From contig JACEEZ010004874.1 in the NCBI GenBank assembly GCA_016584305.1, positions 1 through 64,000 of the forward strand: a stretch of DNA of 64,000 nucleotides, written 5' to 3'. The first letter of the stretch is position 1. Every line of letters begins with the position of its first letter. The notes beneath the pieces are model-generated. The model saw nothing but the letters and a program-made list of their open reading frames with translations, was not told the origin of the DNA and made no database searches. Shown here one piece after another: positions 55,252 to 64,000 of the stretch. The stretch comes from Chionoecetes opilio. Its lineage: Eukaryota > Arthropoda > Malacostraca > Decapoda > Majidae. Both the position numbers and the translations under genes were made by a program.

Positions 55252-56420
55252 AAAAGCAAGTTGTTAAGGTTCTAAAGACTAAGGAAAATTTAGTACAAGA
55301 TGCAGCTGACAAAAAGAGATGTTATTATAACAGGATTAAAGGAGACATCCATGCCAGTAAGAATGGAAAGATAGAAGGTTGAACTTGTGGTGGCTAAGGA
55401 AATTGTGTCAACCGTATTGGAGATAAATTTACAAGCCCAAGATGAAATTGAAGAAATTTATCGACTGGGTAAGTTTGAAGAAGGTGGAGCAAGGCCGATG
55501 AAGGTGAAATTTTGATCCCAAGTTACACTAAATGAGTTAATGAACAAGACTTGGAAACTTGCTGAAACTTGCCGGGAAAGAAAAGTTCAAAGCAGTATGG
55601 TTGAGAAGGGATTCTAATGAGGAGGAGAGGGCAGAGGTCAGGGAACTAGTACAAGAGGCCAAGGAAAAAACTAACAGAGAACGGAGGAGGAGAAGGCAAA
55701 GTTCTACTGACGAGTGATGGACAGGAATATCAAGAAATGGTATCGGCAGAGGGAAGGAGCGAGAGGAATAGTTTGGCAAGCTGCGGCAAGAGTCTAAAAA
55801 TAGTATGCCAACGTTGACGGGTTGAGATCAGCAAGTTTAGAGATAAGTGACTTTGAGAAACGAGGAACCAGATATGTTGTGCTTGGTGGAGGCGAAATTG
55901 AGTAAGTGTGTGGAAGCACAATTGGAAGATGGAAAATATAACCTGTGGAGAAGAGACCGAGATAATAAAGTAGGAGTTACGATTGCAGTCAAAAAGGAAT
56001 TGAAAGTATCTAAAGTGGAGATGGGAAAGGAAAATCAGAATTTATTCAAATAAGCTTAGAAACTAGTAAATAAGGATAAAGAGACATTACCGTGGCATAC
56101 GTTCCACCAAAAACTAGATCATGGAGAGGTGATGAATATCAAGAAATGTTGAACGACACAACCGGACAACTGGGAAAATAATGGAGAAAAGTGCTGCCTT
56201 GATTTTGATGGGTGATTTTAACTGTAAGGAGGTAAAATGGGGGAAGTGCCTTGCAGTGGGAAGTAATGACTCATGGGGTAACAAGTTACCTAACTTAGTA
56301 ATGTGTAATGTGATGACCCAATGTGTTGACCAAGAGACAAGATTCCGAGGAGAGGACACACCCGCAAGACTAGATCTGCTGTTCACAAAGGAGACTGGCA
56401 TTATTGATAACTTGGAATGA
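55252..56420 (+). pseudogene. J-prime-type LINE: ORF1 and start of endonuclease
   Basis: ORF1 part: VVKVLKTKENLVQDAADKKR, CYYNRIKGDIHASKNGK in changing frames, then EIYRLGKFEEGGARPMKVKF and coiled-coil ERAEVRELVQEAKEKTNRER. The endonuclease follows: EEPDMLCLVEAKLSKCVEAQ, YNLWRRDRDNKVGVTIAVKK, AYVPPKTRSW, LMGDFNCKEVKWGKCLAVGS and MTQCVDQETRFRGEDTPARL. Ends abruptly at 56420 before the SDH motif. Confidence 0.82.
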
Positions 56421-56538
56421 ACCCAACCAATAACTACGTCACAGTTTGTTTACCCGGTGCATTGTGGGGATAAGTCGGGGTCATGAGGCTAAGCGGGCGG
56501 GCGGTACAGTGAAGAAACGCAACACTGTGTCCTTAAAT

Positions 56539-56964
56539 ATGCCTCATGCAAACTGTTGTGTTCCATATTGTGTTGCAACAAGTAGACGAACTCCTTCTCT
56601 ACGGTTCTACCAAATTCCTAAAGCAGAGAATAGAAAGATAAATTAGATAAAGCTGATAAGAAATGACAATCTGTGGACTCAATCCACCTGTACAAGTGTT
56701 TATAGCTTGCATTTTGCTGGTGGCCTCAAAACCTACATTATTAATGATCCCACAATATTTCCGTGGTCAGCAGAGTGGCCTGGAGTCATTGAAACATACA
56801 ACAGGAAACTAGAAAGTGAAAACACAGCAGAAGTAACCACAAGTTCATCCAACATCAAAAGGATCAATCCACTTCCACTCATCACTCACAAGCATTCAAA
56901 AGCAGAGCATGTTATTAGCAATCATAGTAGAAAACCACCTACAAAGAGAGGACATCACTCTAAG
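56539..56964 (+). pseudogene. THAP-domain exon, disabled
   Basis: From ATG 56539: MPHANCCVPYCVATSRRTPS, LRFYQIPKAENRK, then a TAG where THAP domains have their invariant Trp, IKLIRNDNLWTQ, SVYSLHFAGG where the third zinc Cys of CSxHF is Tyr, and NDPTIFPWSAEWPG, the closing FP motif. A Lys/Thr/Ser-rich linker follows to a consensus donor aag/gtaaga at 56965. The stop and Cys-to-Tyr are both G-to-A changes. THAP domains bind DNA through Zn and start P-element, Kolobok and ISL2EU transposases as well as host factors. The remnant at 51912-53525 lacks such a domain, so a common origin is possible. Confidence 0.75.
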
Positions 56965-57138
56965 GTAAGAGATGGTTAAGATTAGTTTTAGTGACCCTGC
57001 CTTATTTTGTTTACTATCTTATGAAGGAGTGCGTAATCTTTTATCATTATCACAAACCGGGAACTCTCGTTGACGGTAAGGTTAGGTTAGTTTAGGCTAG
57101 GTATACAGAAACTCGGCTAAATGCTTAATAAATATATA
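56965..57138. other. No recognisable feature
   Basis: Short stretch with 'gggaactctcgttgac' and 'ggttaggttag' phrases as in the V repeat. Confidence 0.4.
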
Positions 57139-57140
57139 TA

Positions 57141-57746
57141 CCGTATTTAACGGCTTATAAGACGCTGCATCTTGGAAGACGCACCCTGATTTGGGAAAGA
57201 AATTTCAAAGCAAAACAAAAAACAGATTTTCTACCGGTAGGTGGTAGTAAAATCTACCAATTTTCTCGGTAGGCGGTGGTCCGAAATGTCTTTCTGCTGC
57301 TCTGTTCCCATGTTCTTTGGCGTATCGTACAACTTCTAGCTTGTATGCGATAGTATACATGTATATAAATAGTTTTGATGAATTCGCCATGGGTGATAAT
57401 TTCCAGGACTGAAAAGAGCTTGTGATACGTGTGACAGCCTGGTGGTAAATGATACATCAACACTAGCAGCCGATAGTTGGTGCTGTTGGCACCAATCCGC
57501 CGAGGCAGAATGGCTCCCACCAGTACCATAATAAACATCACAGTGTGAGGACAGATTAGTTGATTTGAATTCTTATGGTATTCGAAATACTTGTAACAGG
57601 TAAGTACTGAGGTTACATCATATAAGAGACTGAATTGAATATTTCTCTAAGCTAACCTCCTACAACATTCGTCTTGGAAGACACATGAGTATTTTTCAGG
57701 GTATTTTTGAGGGGAAAAAATGCGTCTTATAAGCCGTAAAATACGG
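57141..57746 (-). mobile_element. K element copy 2, complete, 606 bp
   Basis: Ends ccgtatttaacggcttataa and ttataagccgtaaaatacgg, flanked by TA (57139-57140; 57747-57748). Internal region encodes a transposase DNA-binding fragment on the minus strand. Removal leaves a plausible tatata target. Confidence 0.92.
57205..57390 (-). pseudogene. Transposase N-terminal helix-turn-helix remnant in K2
   Basis: Minus-strand frame: YTIAYKLEVVRYAKEHGN followed by RAAERHFGPPPTEKIGRFY. This is the CENP-B/Brinker-like helix-turn-helix found at the start of pogo-group transposases (pattern FKLKVVxYAKEHGNRAAxRxFG). It shows that K is an internally deleted derivative of a pogo-group transposon. The nuclease domain is absent. 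Confidence 0.8.
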
Positions 57747-57779
57747 TATAGATATATTGAGTCGTAGAAAAATAGCAAC

Positions 57780-58458
57780 ACTTGACAAAGTGAACAGTTG
57801 CAACTCTCGGGACGGGTACGAGAGATCCGGTAGACGAGAATACCATAAACCCCCTCACGGACAGCAGCCAGGTTAGGTTAGTTTTAGTTTAGTTTAATTC
57901 TGACCTATATTTTTCTGGTAGATTTTGATGTGTTTTGGAATAATCTGGTTTATTTTTCTTGAAAATCTCTAGTTTTTCACTGGTGGGGTCAAGAGGCTAA
58001 AAAAAGAAAAAGAAATAGGGATTGCCTAGAAAAACAAAGATCAGATTCTTTCAAAACACATCAAAATATATCAGAAAAATAGTTTCGTCTGAAAATGGAT
58101 GGTACCTGGAACTCTCGCCAATTAGAACTCTCGCCGCCTTCGGCAAGTGTTCCAAGTTTTTCACGTCAGTGAGTGTTCCTATTCTCGGCGACGGTACAGG
58201 ACCCAATGTATACATTTAGACAGCTTTTACCCGTGTTTCTGCATTCAGAAATTAAATACCAGCAATAGGTTGATCAGTTAGGTTAGGTTACCAATGTCCG
58301 GTTACTAGGTTAAAAGAACTAAGCGGGGGAGGGGGGCAGATAGGTCAGGTTATGTAACCAGTGTCCATGTATTGTATTAATCTGCAGTTGAGAAGAGCTG
58401 ATATTTCACTTTCATACAACCAGAAAGTTTTAACCCAAAAATCTGACAGGTGACATGT
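57780..58458 (-). repeat. V repeat copy 2 with adjoining foldback
   Basis: 58125-58458 is the reverse complement of V copy 1. Just before it, 57909-58085 folds back on itself: tttttctggtagattttgat against atcaaaatatatcagaaaaa, around a loop at ~57990. The phrase gattttgatgtgttttg is also inside L elements, so V, L and this foldback share sequence. Confidence 0.65.
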
Positions 58459-58463
58459 GAGGG

Positions 58464-58640
58464 CAGTGGTTCTTAACCTGGGTTCGATCGAACCCCAGGG
58501 GTTCGGTGAGCCAGTCTCAGGGGTTCGGCGGAGGCCCTCCGAAACACATTGCAATTTTGATATTATTGTAATGCCGGATTATTCACCACAGAAGGGTTTA
58601 TGTGAAATTAACGTAAATTTAAGCAACGCGGTGGAGGGAG
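58464..58640 (+). mobile_element. hAT-type transposon, one end
   Basis: Begins cagtggttcttaacctgggt followed by tcgatcgaaccccaggggtt and ggggttcggcggaggc. The start CAGTGGTTCTTAACC is a common hAT (Charlie-type) terminus. The element is cut after ~175 bp at the 3' tail of LINE J prime. Confidence 0.75.
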
Positions 58641-59857
58641 AGTTATGTGTATTTACCTAGCTGTTTACCTAGTCGTAACATACAGGAAAAGAGCTATGCT
58701 CGTACTGTCCCGTCTCCAAATCTACTATTATCCAGGTTGCCTTTGAAGTCCTGAATACTTCTTGCATTAATCACTTTTGCATCAAGGTTATTCCAGGCTT
58801 CTGTGCTTCTATACGGGAAGCTGTATTTTTTTATGTCCCTTTTGCATGTTGTCCTTTTCAATTTCTTCTCATGACCTCTTGTACTTCTATCGTCCCAGAC
58901 AAACAGATCTTCTCTATCAATTTTTTCCAGACCCATTGATGCTCTATACACTGTTATAAAATCTCCCCTTTCTCTTCTTTTCTCAAGAGTTGGGAGTTTC
59001 AGTCTTGAAAGTCTTTCCTCATATGGTAAATCTCTCAGGCTTGGAGCCATTTTTGTGGCTGCTCTTTGTATTCTCTCAATCTTCCTTATATCCTTCTTTT
59101 TATGTGGTGACCAAATCACTGCCGCATATTCCAACCTTGGTCGAATCAAAGATGTTATCAATTTCTTAATCATCTCTTCATCCAGATATTTGAATGCCAT
59201 TCTTATTTTCCTCAGCAAATGATATGTATCTCATGTGATCTTGTTTATATGCTTCTCAGGTGACAAATTATCCGTAATTCATACTCCCAGATCTTTTTCG
59301 ACCTTTGTTTTGATTATATCCATTCATTTCCCATCGAATACTTTCCTCTCTGTCTCTTTTTGCTACTGCCCATTTCCATCACTTTACACTTTTTAGCATT
59401 AAACTCCATTTCCCATAATTGACTCCATCTGAAAATCTTATCTAGATCCTTTTGTAAATGCTCACAGTCCTCTGTACTTTCTACTTTTCTTAGTAATTTA
59501 GCATCATCAGCGAATAAGCTCATATAACTGTTCACTCTTTACGTCATATCATTTACATAGACCAAGAACATCACTGGGGCCAATACTGATCATTGAGGAA
59601 CTCCACTTATCACACTGCACCATCCTGACTTCTGATCTTTTATTACTGTTCTCATCTCACTGTTGCTCAAAAAGTCTTCCATCCACTTCAGCAAACCACC
59701 CTTCAATCCTCCTACATGTTCTAGCTTCCAGAGCAGTCTCTTGTGAGGTACCTTGTCAAATGCCTTCTTTAGGTCCAGGTATATGCAATCAACCCACCTC
59801 GCTCTTTCCTGTGTCACATCAATCACTCTCGAGTAAAAGCTTAATAAGTTCGTTGTA

Positions 59858-60325
59858 CAGGTTGAAGTTCCCAAACTCGGCATCCCAAGACTCGGCAACA
59901 CCCAAAACTCGGCTATGGTTCCAGATTTTCCAAAACACGGCAGAACACCCAAAACCCGGCGCGTAGTTGCCGGGTCGGCCGCTAGGTGCCACCACACTAG
60001 GCCGCTTGGTTTCTCCCGCCGATTTGTTTGTTGTTATTGTTCAGTGGTGTTGTGACTGTAGAGTTGTGTACACTGTTATTTTGTGTACTTCTACAGGTCT
60101 GTTATTGGTATTATGGCTCCCAAACGTCCAGGAACACCTACTGGTGGAAGTGAAAACAAAAGGAAGAACAATGTGTTAACTATTTCTGAGAAAATTGACC
60201 TTTGAAGAAGTTGGAAGATTTTCATGCTTTTTTTCCCCTTAATATATCTACGTTCTAAAAGTCGGAAAATTCCATACTCGGCTCGGCGCTGGTCCCGAGG
60301 TTGCCGAGTTGGGAACTTCAACCTG
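59858..60325 (+). mobile_element. Tigger-derived MITE inside the LINE J prime RT
   Basis: Ends caggttgaagttcccaaact and agttgggaacttcaacctg, TA on both sides (59856-59857; 60326-60327). Sub-terminal repeats aactcggcatcccaag/aactcggc follow. Taking out the element and one TA leaves continuous LINE sequence across the RT finger/palm boundary. It still carries the first 30 codons of its transposase. Confidence 0.93.
60113..60205 (+). pseudogene. Tigger transposase first 30 codons
   Basis: MAPKRPGTPTGGSENKRK then NNVLTISEKIDL and stop. The pattern MAPKR...KRK.LTISEKIDIL is the N-terminus of Tigger/CENP-B-like transposases, at the start of the helix-turn-helix. Everything from the middle of that domain to the right sub-terminal region is deleted. 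Confidence 0.8.
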
Positions 60326-62757
60326 TACAAGAACATTCCTCCTCTAAAACCAAACTGCCCACCTGCGAGTGTGTTTGTCTCTTCCAAATATTTCAACCAT
60401 CTGTCCTTCACAATTTTTTCACACATTTTTGCCACTACACTCGTTAATGATACTGGCCTGTAATTTAAGGGTTCTTCTTTGTCTCCTCCTTTGTGAATTG
60501 GCACAATATTTGCTTTTTTCCAATCAAGTGGGACTCTGCTCTCCTTGAGTTTAACTCTCAATTACACTATGTAACTTTCCTGCTAGTTGGTTACTGCACT
60601 CTTTCATTATCCAATTCGACACTCCATCTGGACCCTGAGCTTTTCTCACATCTTGACTTTCCATTAGCCTTTTTACTTCTATTACGTCTACTTTTATGTC
60701 TTCCATTATATTTTCTTTTGCTATTATATTTTTTGTTTTAAATTCCCTTTCTCTTTTAAATACAGTCTGAAAGCACTTATTCATCACCTCAGCCTGTTGT
60801 AATGTATCTTCGTACACTATGCCTTCTACCTTCAGCTTATCTACTTCTTCCTTGTTTTTAATTTTTCTATTTATATATCTATAGAAAAGTTTCGGTTCGT
60901 TCTTACATTTTTCTATTATATTTCTCTCATAGTTACTTTCTTCTTCTCTTCGGATTCTTACATATTCATTTCTAGTTGTTTTGTACTTCCCCCATAGGTT
61001 GAAATGTCCAACCCTCCTTTTCCTCCTTTTTTCCTCCAACTATTCCATGTTTTTTCTCTTTCTAGTCTTGCTAATTCACATTTTCTGTTAAACCATTCAT
61101 TCTTTTTCTTTTCTCTGATAACTATCCTTGGAACGTATCTATTTATTCCTTCTGTGTAAATTCGGATGAACTCATCCCATTTTTTCTGGGTACTCCTTGT
61201 TGCATGGAAACTACTCCAGTCTGTCTCTCCGAAAAATGTTCTTAATCCGTCAAAGTCTGCTTTTCCATAATTGTATCTTCCTTTCTTGTGTTCTTCTCTT
61301 CTCCCCTCTTTTTTGCTATCATTTACTTCAAATTCAATAAGTACATGGTCACTCTTTCCAAGTGGGCACTGATAATTTACTTTACTAATTACTTCCAGTT
61401 CTTTCGTCAATAGTAGATCTAATCTTGATGGTTCTTTGCTACCTCTGAATCTTGTATTCTCTTTAATCCACTGAGTCATAATGTTATTCGTTACCAAATC
61501 CAACAATATACCACCCCATGAGTCTTCTCCTTCAGTATACCATTCTTCCCAGCAGACTTCCTTGCAGTTAAAATCTCCCATCAAAATTATGTTCTCACAA
61601 TTTTCCATCGTATTCTTTAAACATTTGCCTGTGTCTCTTATCATGTCTCCATATTCTTCTCTCCCCCAGGAATTTGTCTTAGGTGGAACATATACGATTA
61701 CTAAGTCTCTTATTCTTCCCTTTTTCATCACCAACTCTACCTTCAACACCTCTGCCATTCCTTCTCCTTTTTCCACATTCCTACTACATATTCTTCCTTG
61801 TTAACACCATTACACCACCTCCCTTTTTCTGATTCTGATTCGCCTCCATACATTATATGACCCTCTCCAACTGGCACATCCTCAGAATCAGTCAGCTTCG
61901 TTTCTACTAAACCCAATATGTCTGGTTTCTTGGCTCTCAGGTAATTGTTTACTAATGTTAATGTTGACACTAGCCCATTTATATTTGTGTACGATACCCG
62001 CCATCCTTTTTCATTTTCCTTTGAACTGTTTTCTCTTACTCTTTCTCTTATAGATATAACTTCTTTAGTTTTTGGTCCAAAACTCTCCAATAAAATTTCT
62101 GTTTTTCCTCTTCCGTTCTCAATTCGTTTTTTTCTTTGGCTTCTTTAAACAGTACATTCAATCTGGCTCTTAGAGTAAAGGATGACGTCTTCCTCATTCA
62201 TATCTTTTCTTATCCATATTTTCTTATATTCTTCTGTCCTTGCCAGTTTCCATGCCTTAGACAATTGTGCTGTAACTTGTGACCTGAACTTAACTTTTAA
62301 GGGGTGGGCCCCTCCCTCCTCATATTGCCTACCTATGTATCTCTTCTATTTCTTCTTCTATCTCCGCATTTTCTTCTACTACTTTAAATATTTCTTTTTG
62401 CCACTTTCTTTTCTTCCTTTTCTCTTATGTTTTTCTTGGCAGCACTTTTTCCTTAAAACCAAAAAATGATGACACATTCTTTTTGTCCATCGTATCTCTA
62501 CTAAATTTTCTTTTTGCTTGATCACTTTGACTACTTCTTTGGTCAGATTTTTCTTTTCATATTCTTGATCTTCTGTTATTTGACATAAGTTCTCTTGGTC
62601 TTTTTCTTTTTCTATCTTCCATGTCTTTCTTTCATCTTTCATTTCCTCTTGTGTCATTTTCAATGTTTTATGTACTGCATTAATTTCTGCATGCATTTTC
62701 ACTACCTTTTCGTCATCTTGTTTAAAATTCAGTTCATCCACTCTATTTTTTAGTATA

Positions 62758-63380
62758 CAGTAAAAACCCTTATAACTCGGCACTGTATAAACTCAGAATT
62801 TGATATAACTCTGCAAGGCAAAGACAGTTTTTTTTTTTTTTTTTTTTTTTTTTACATCTACGCCTATAGCGTGTGTAGGCAGTGAGCTCCAGGGTAGGCC
62901 CGGTAGACCCTGGTAGGCCCTGGAGGCTCACTCGAGGGCTGTGATGGTTGGCCCTCGCCCGTGGTGGCACAGGCAGGATTCTTATAGTGATGCCTGTATT
63001 AGAGGCTCATGCCGCCGCCCTGTGTCCCGTCCCATGCACTCGCAGTCGAAGGTAGAGTTAATGGACAGGGCATGTGGGTGTTCTTAGGCCACTCGATGGT
63101 GCAGAAAGATTTCAAGTGGATTTATGGGTCTCACTCGGGATCGAACTCCGGTCTGCGAGAACGCCACTCGGTGACGCTAACCACTCTGCTACCGCCTCCC
63201 CTAAACTGCATCTCTTGGTTTTCACTCGGCATATCATGCCCTCACAACCTCTTGTGTGAACATGTAAACAGAAAGTCGGCAAAAAATAATGTATCTCGGC
63301 ATATTGAAGTTATAACTGCATCTCTTTGCTTACACTCGGCATATCCTCAGTCGCATAAAGTCGTGTTTTTGTCATTTTAA
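62758..63380. mobile_element. U element, left end and internal repeats
   Basis: TA/cagtaaaaacccttataact at 62758, then 'aactcggca' and 'aactctgc' phrases typical of a Tigger-type terminus. A SINE (62853-63200) interrupts it. After the SINE the phrases actcggcatatc and gcatctctt recur at ~63225 and ~63335 as a short direct repeat. It continues into the transposase start at 63310-63456. Confidence 0.65.
62853..63200 (-). repeat. tRNA-derived SINE (short form) in U
   Basis: Minus strand: ggaggcggtagcagagtggt (63200-), a normal A-to-B spacing, B box gagttcgatccc (~63138-63149), then the body shared with 846-1258 and its end at gcctacac...cgtagatg. It lacks the 87 bp insert between the boxes. A T-run precedes it at 62829-62852. 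Confidence 0.8.
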
Positions 63381-63590
63381 CCCTTTCCTGCAGGCTCAGG
63401 CTCTTCAATTTCATTCTCTTCCTGCTGGAGACACCCTTGCGTGATGGAGCTGACATCTTGAAATACAGTACTGTATGATGTAATCCCAAAACAAGTAAAA
63501 TAGGTGGCAAAGTAAAGCAAAGGTCGGGAACCAGCGTGTAGGCTGTCAGCTGCTGAGCCGTGTTTATGTCGTCCAAGCACCGTCTTGGAT
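63310..63590 (-). pseudogene. U transposase start, minus copy
   Basis: From ATG at 63456 (minus): MSAPSRKGVSSRKRMKLKSL then SLQERVKM, the CENP-B-type N-terminus again (SLQEKVKVL). The frame then leaves transposase sequence at ~63372 and enters the U sub-terminal repeats, so the rest is deleted. The upstream 130 bases (63457-63590) match those of the plus copy. Confidence 0.72.
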
Positions 63591-63737
63591 ACGAATTCCG
63601 TTTTTTGTCGAAATTGAAAAAGGATTGGTTTCTGCTTCAAAAACACAACAAGCTTGGTAAGAGCCGAAATAATAATCCAATGCAAAACATTGCAAAACAA
63701 TATCACAAAGTAGTATAACACATATTTCAGCAAGTGT

Positions 63738-64000
63738 TATTGGATTGGGATTCGTATCCAAGACGGTGCTTGGACGACAAAAACACGGCTCAACCTATGC
63801 GCTGGTACCGACCTTTGCTTTACTTTGCCACCTATTTTACGTGTTTGGGATTACATCATAAGGTACTGTATATCAAGATGTTAGCTCCATCACGCAAGGG
63901 TGTCTCTAGCAGGAAGGGAATGAAATGAAGAGCCTGAGCCTGCAGGAAAAGGTGAAAGTGCTGGCAAGGATGGATGCAGGTGCGTCCATTAGGGTGTCCC
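63738..64000 (+). pseudogene. U transposase start, plus copy, runs off the window
   Basis: 5' region 63738-63877 mirrors the minus copy (attcgtatccaagacggtgc). From ATG 63878: MLAPSRKGVSSRKGMK, stop caused by loss of one T compared with the minus copy; reading on in the next frame gives KSLSLQEKVKVLARMDAGAS, the helix-turn-helix of Tigger-type transposases. The element continues past base 64000. Confidence 0.75.

Larger units (their letters stand above)
58641..62755 (-). pseudogene. LINE J prime, near full length, minus strand
   Basis: From the right: ORF1 coil (NFKQDDEKVVKMHAEINAVH, 62783-62379); endonuclease YTNINGLVSTLTLVNNYL and ILGLVETKLTDSEDV (62090-), YVPPKTNSWGREEY, ILMGDFNCKEVCWEEW, QCPLGKSDHVLIEFEV with GDFN and SDH both present (61776-60958); linker (ERNIIEKCKNEPKLFYRYIN) and RT fingers QGPDGVSNWIMKECSNQ, YRPVSLTSVVAKMCEKIVKD (60561-); palm YLDLKKAFDKVPHKRLLWKL (59997-59590), SLFADDAKLLRKVES (59535-59314); C-terminus LEYAAVIWSPHKKKDIRKIE (59218-58694). 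The 3' tail has tacctagctgtttacctag (58650-58670). At least five frame changes. A Tigger-derived MITE splits the RT. Confidence 0.88.

Overview
The window looks like eukaryotic, most probably arthropod and by its repeat types decapod-crustacean, intergenic and intronic DNA. The reasons are GT-AG introns, no operons, very long A/T and CA/TA runs, tRNA-derived SINEs, several non-LTR retrotransposon families and a dense layer of cut-and-paste DNA transposons that target TA. The organism call is inference; no marker gene names a species. Family letters used here (T1, M, L, K, Q, J and so on) are local labels, not database names.

The only convincing host gene is on the + strand. Four exons (21811-21910, 27780-27923, 28069-28307, 41899-42477) keep one reading frame across three GT-AG introns and end in a stop. 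They give the C-terminal ~350 residues of a helix-rich protein followed by a charged, low-complexity segment and a final helical domain. I do not recognise the protein. Its introns are filled with transposons. A fifth open exon (25037-25287) is phase-compatible with the first and could be an alternative last exon.

Layout. 1-8 kb: element T1 carrying a SINE, an RTE-like LINE remnant, a 3.3 kb Tigger/pogo-type transposon (X) whose decayed minus-strand transposase appears to have two spliceable introns, and the first M element. 8-15 kb: AT repeats, homopolymer-inflated sequence that is probably assembly error, a Q element, the first L element and two more M elements. 15-21 kb: two ~2.6 kb L elements head to head, one with K and T2 nested inside. 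21-28 kb: host exons with Q, S and R insertions and a LINE remnant. 28-34 kb: three CR1-like LINE pieces in alternating orientation and a piggyBac-like MITE. 34-41 kb: an RTE-like copy, a foldback element holding two nested insertions, a J LINE fragment and the fourth M element. 41-48 kb: last host exon, element W, K and J fragments, a palindromic composite and a hAT MITE with perfect target duplication. 48-52 kb: the best-preserved LINE (J). 52-58 kb: a THAP/HTH/DDE_4-type transposase remnant, a tRNA-derived SINE, a separate THAP exon and element K2, which retains a transposase DNA-binding domain. 58-64 kb: a second LINE (J prime) interrupted by a Tigger-derived MITE, a SINE, and two head-to-head transposase starts running off the end.

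The most unusual signal is in the M elements: a ~153 bp tandem repeat whose every unit holds a near-consensus CTCF-like core (CCGCCAGGTGGCAGC). The repeat number differs between copies, so this transposon may spread clustered architectural-protein sites. The second strength of the window is a set of clean nested insertions with empty sites visible elsewhere in the same window, which fixes several element boundaries to the base.
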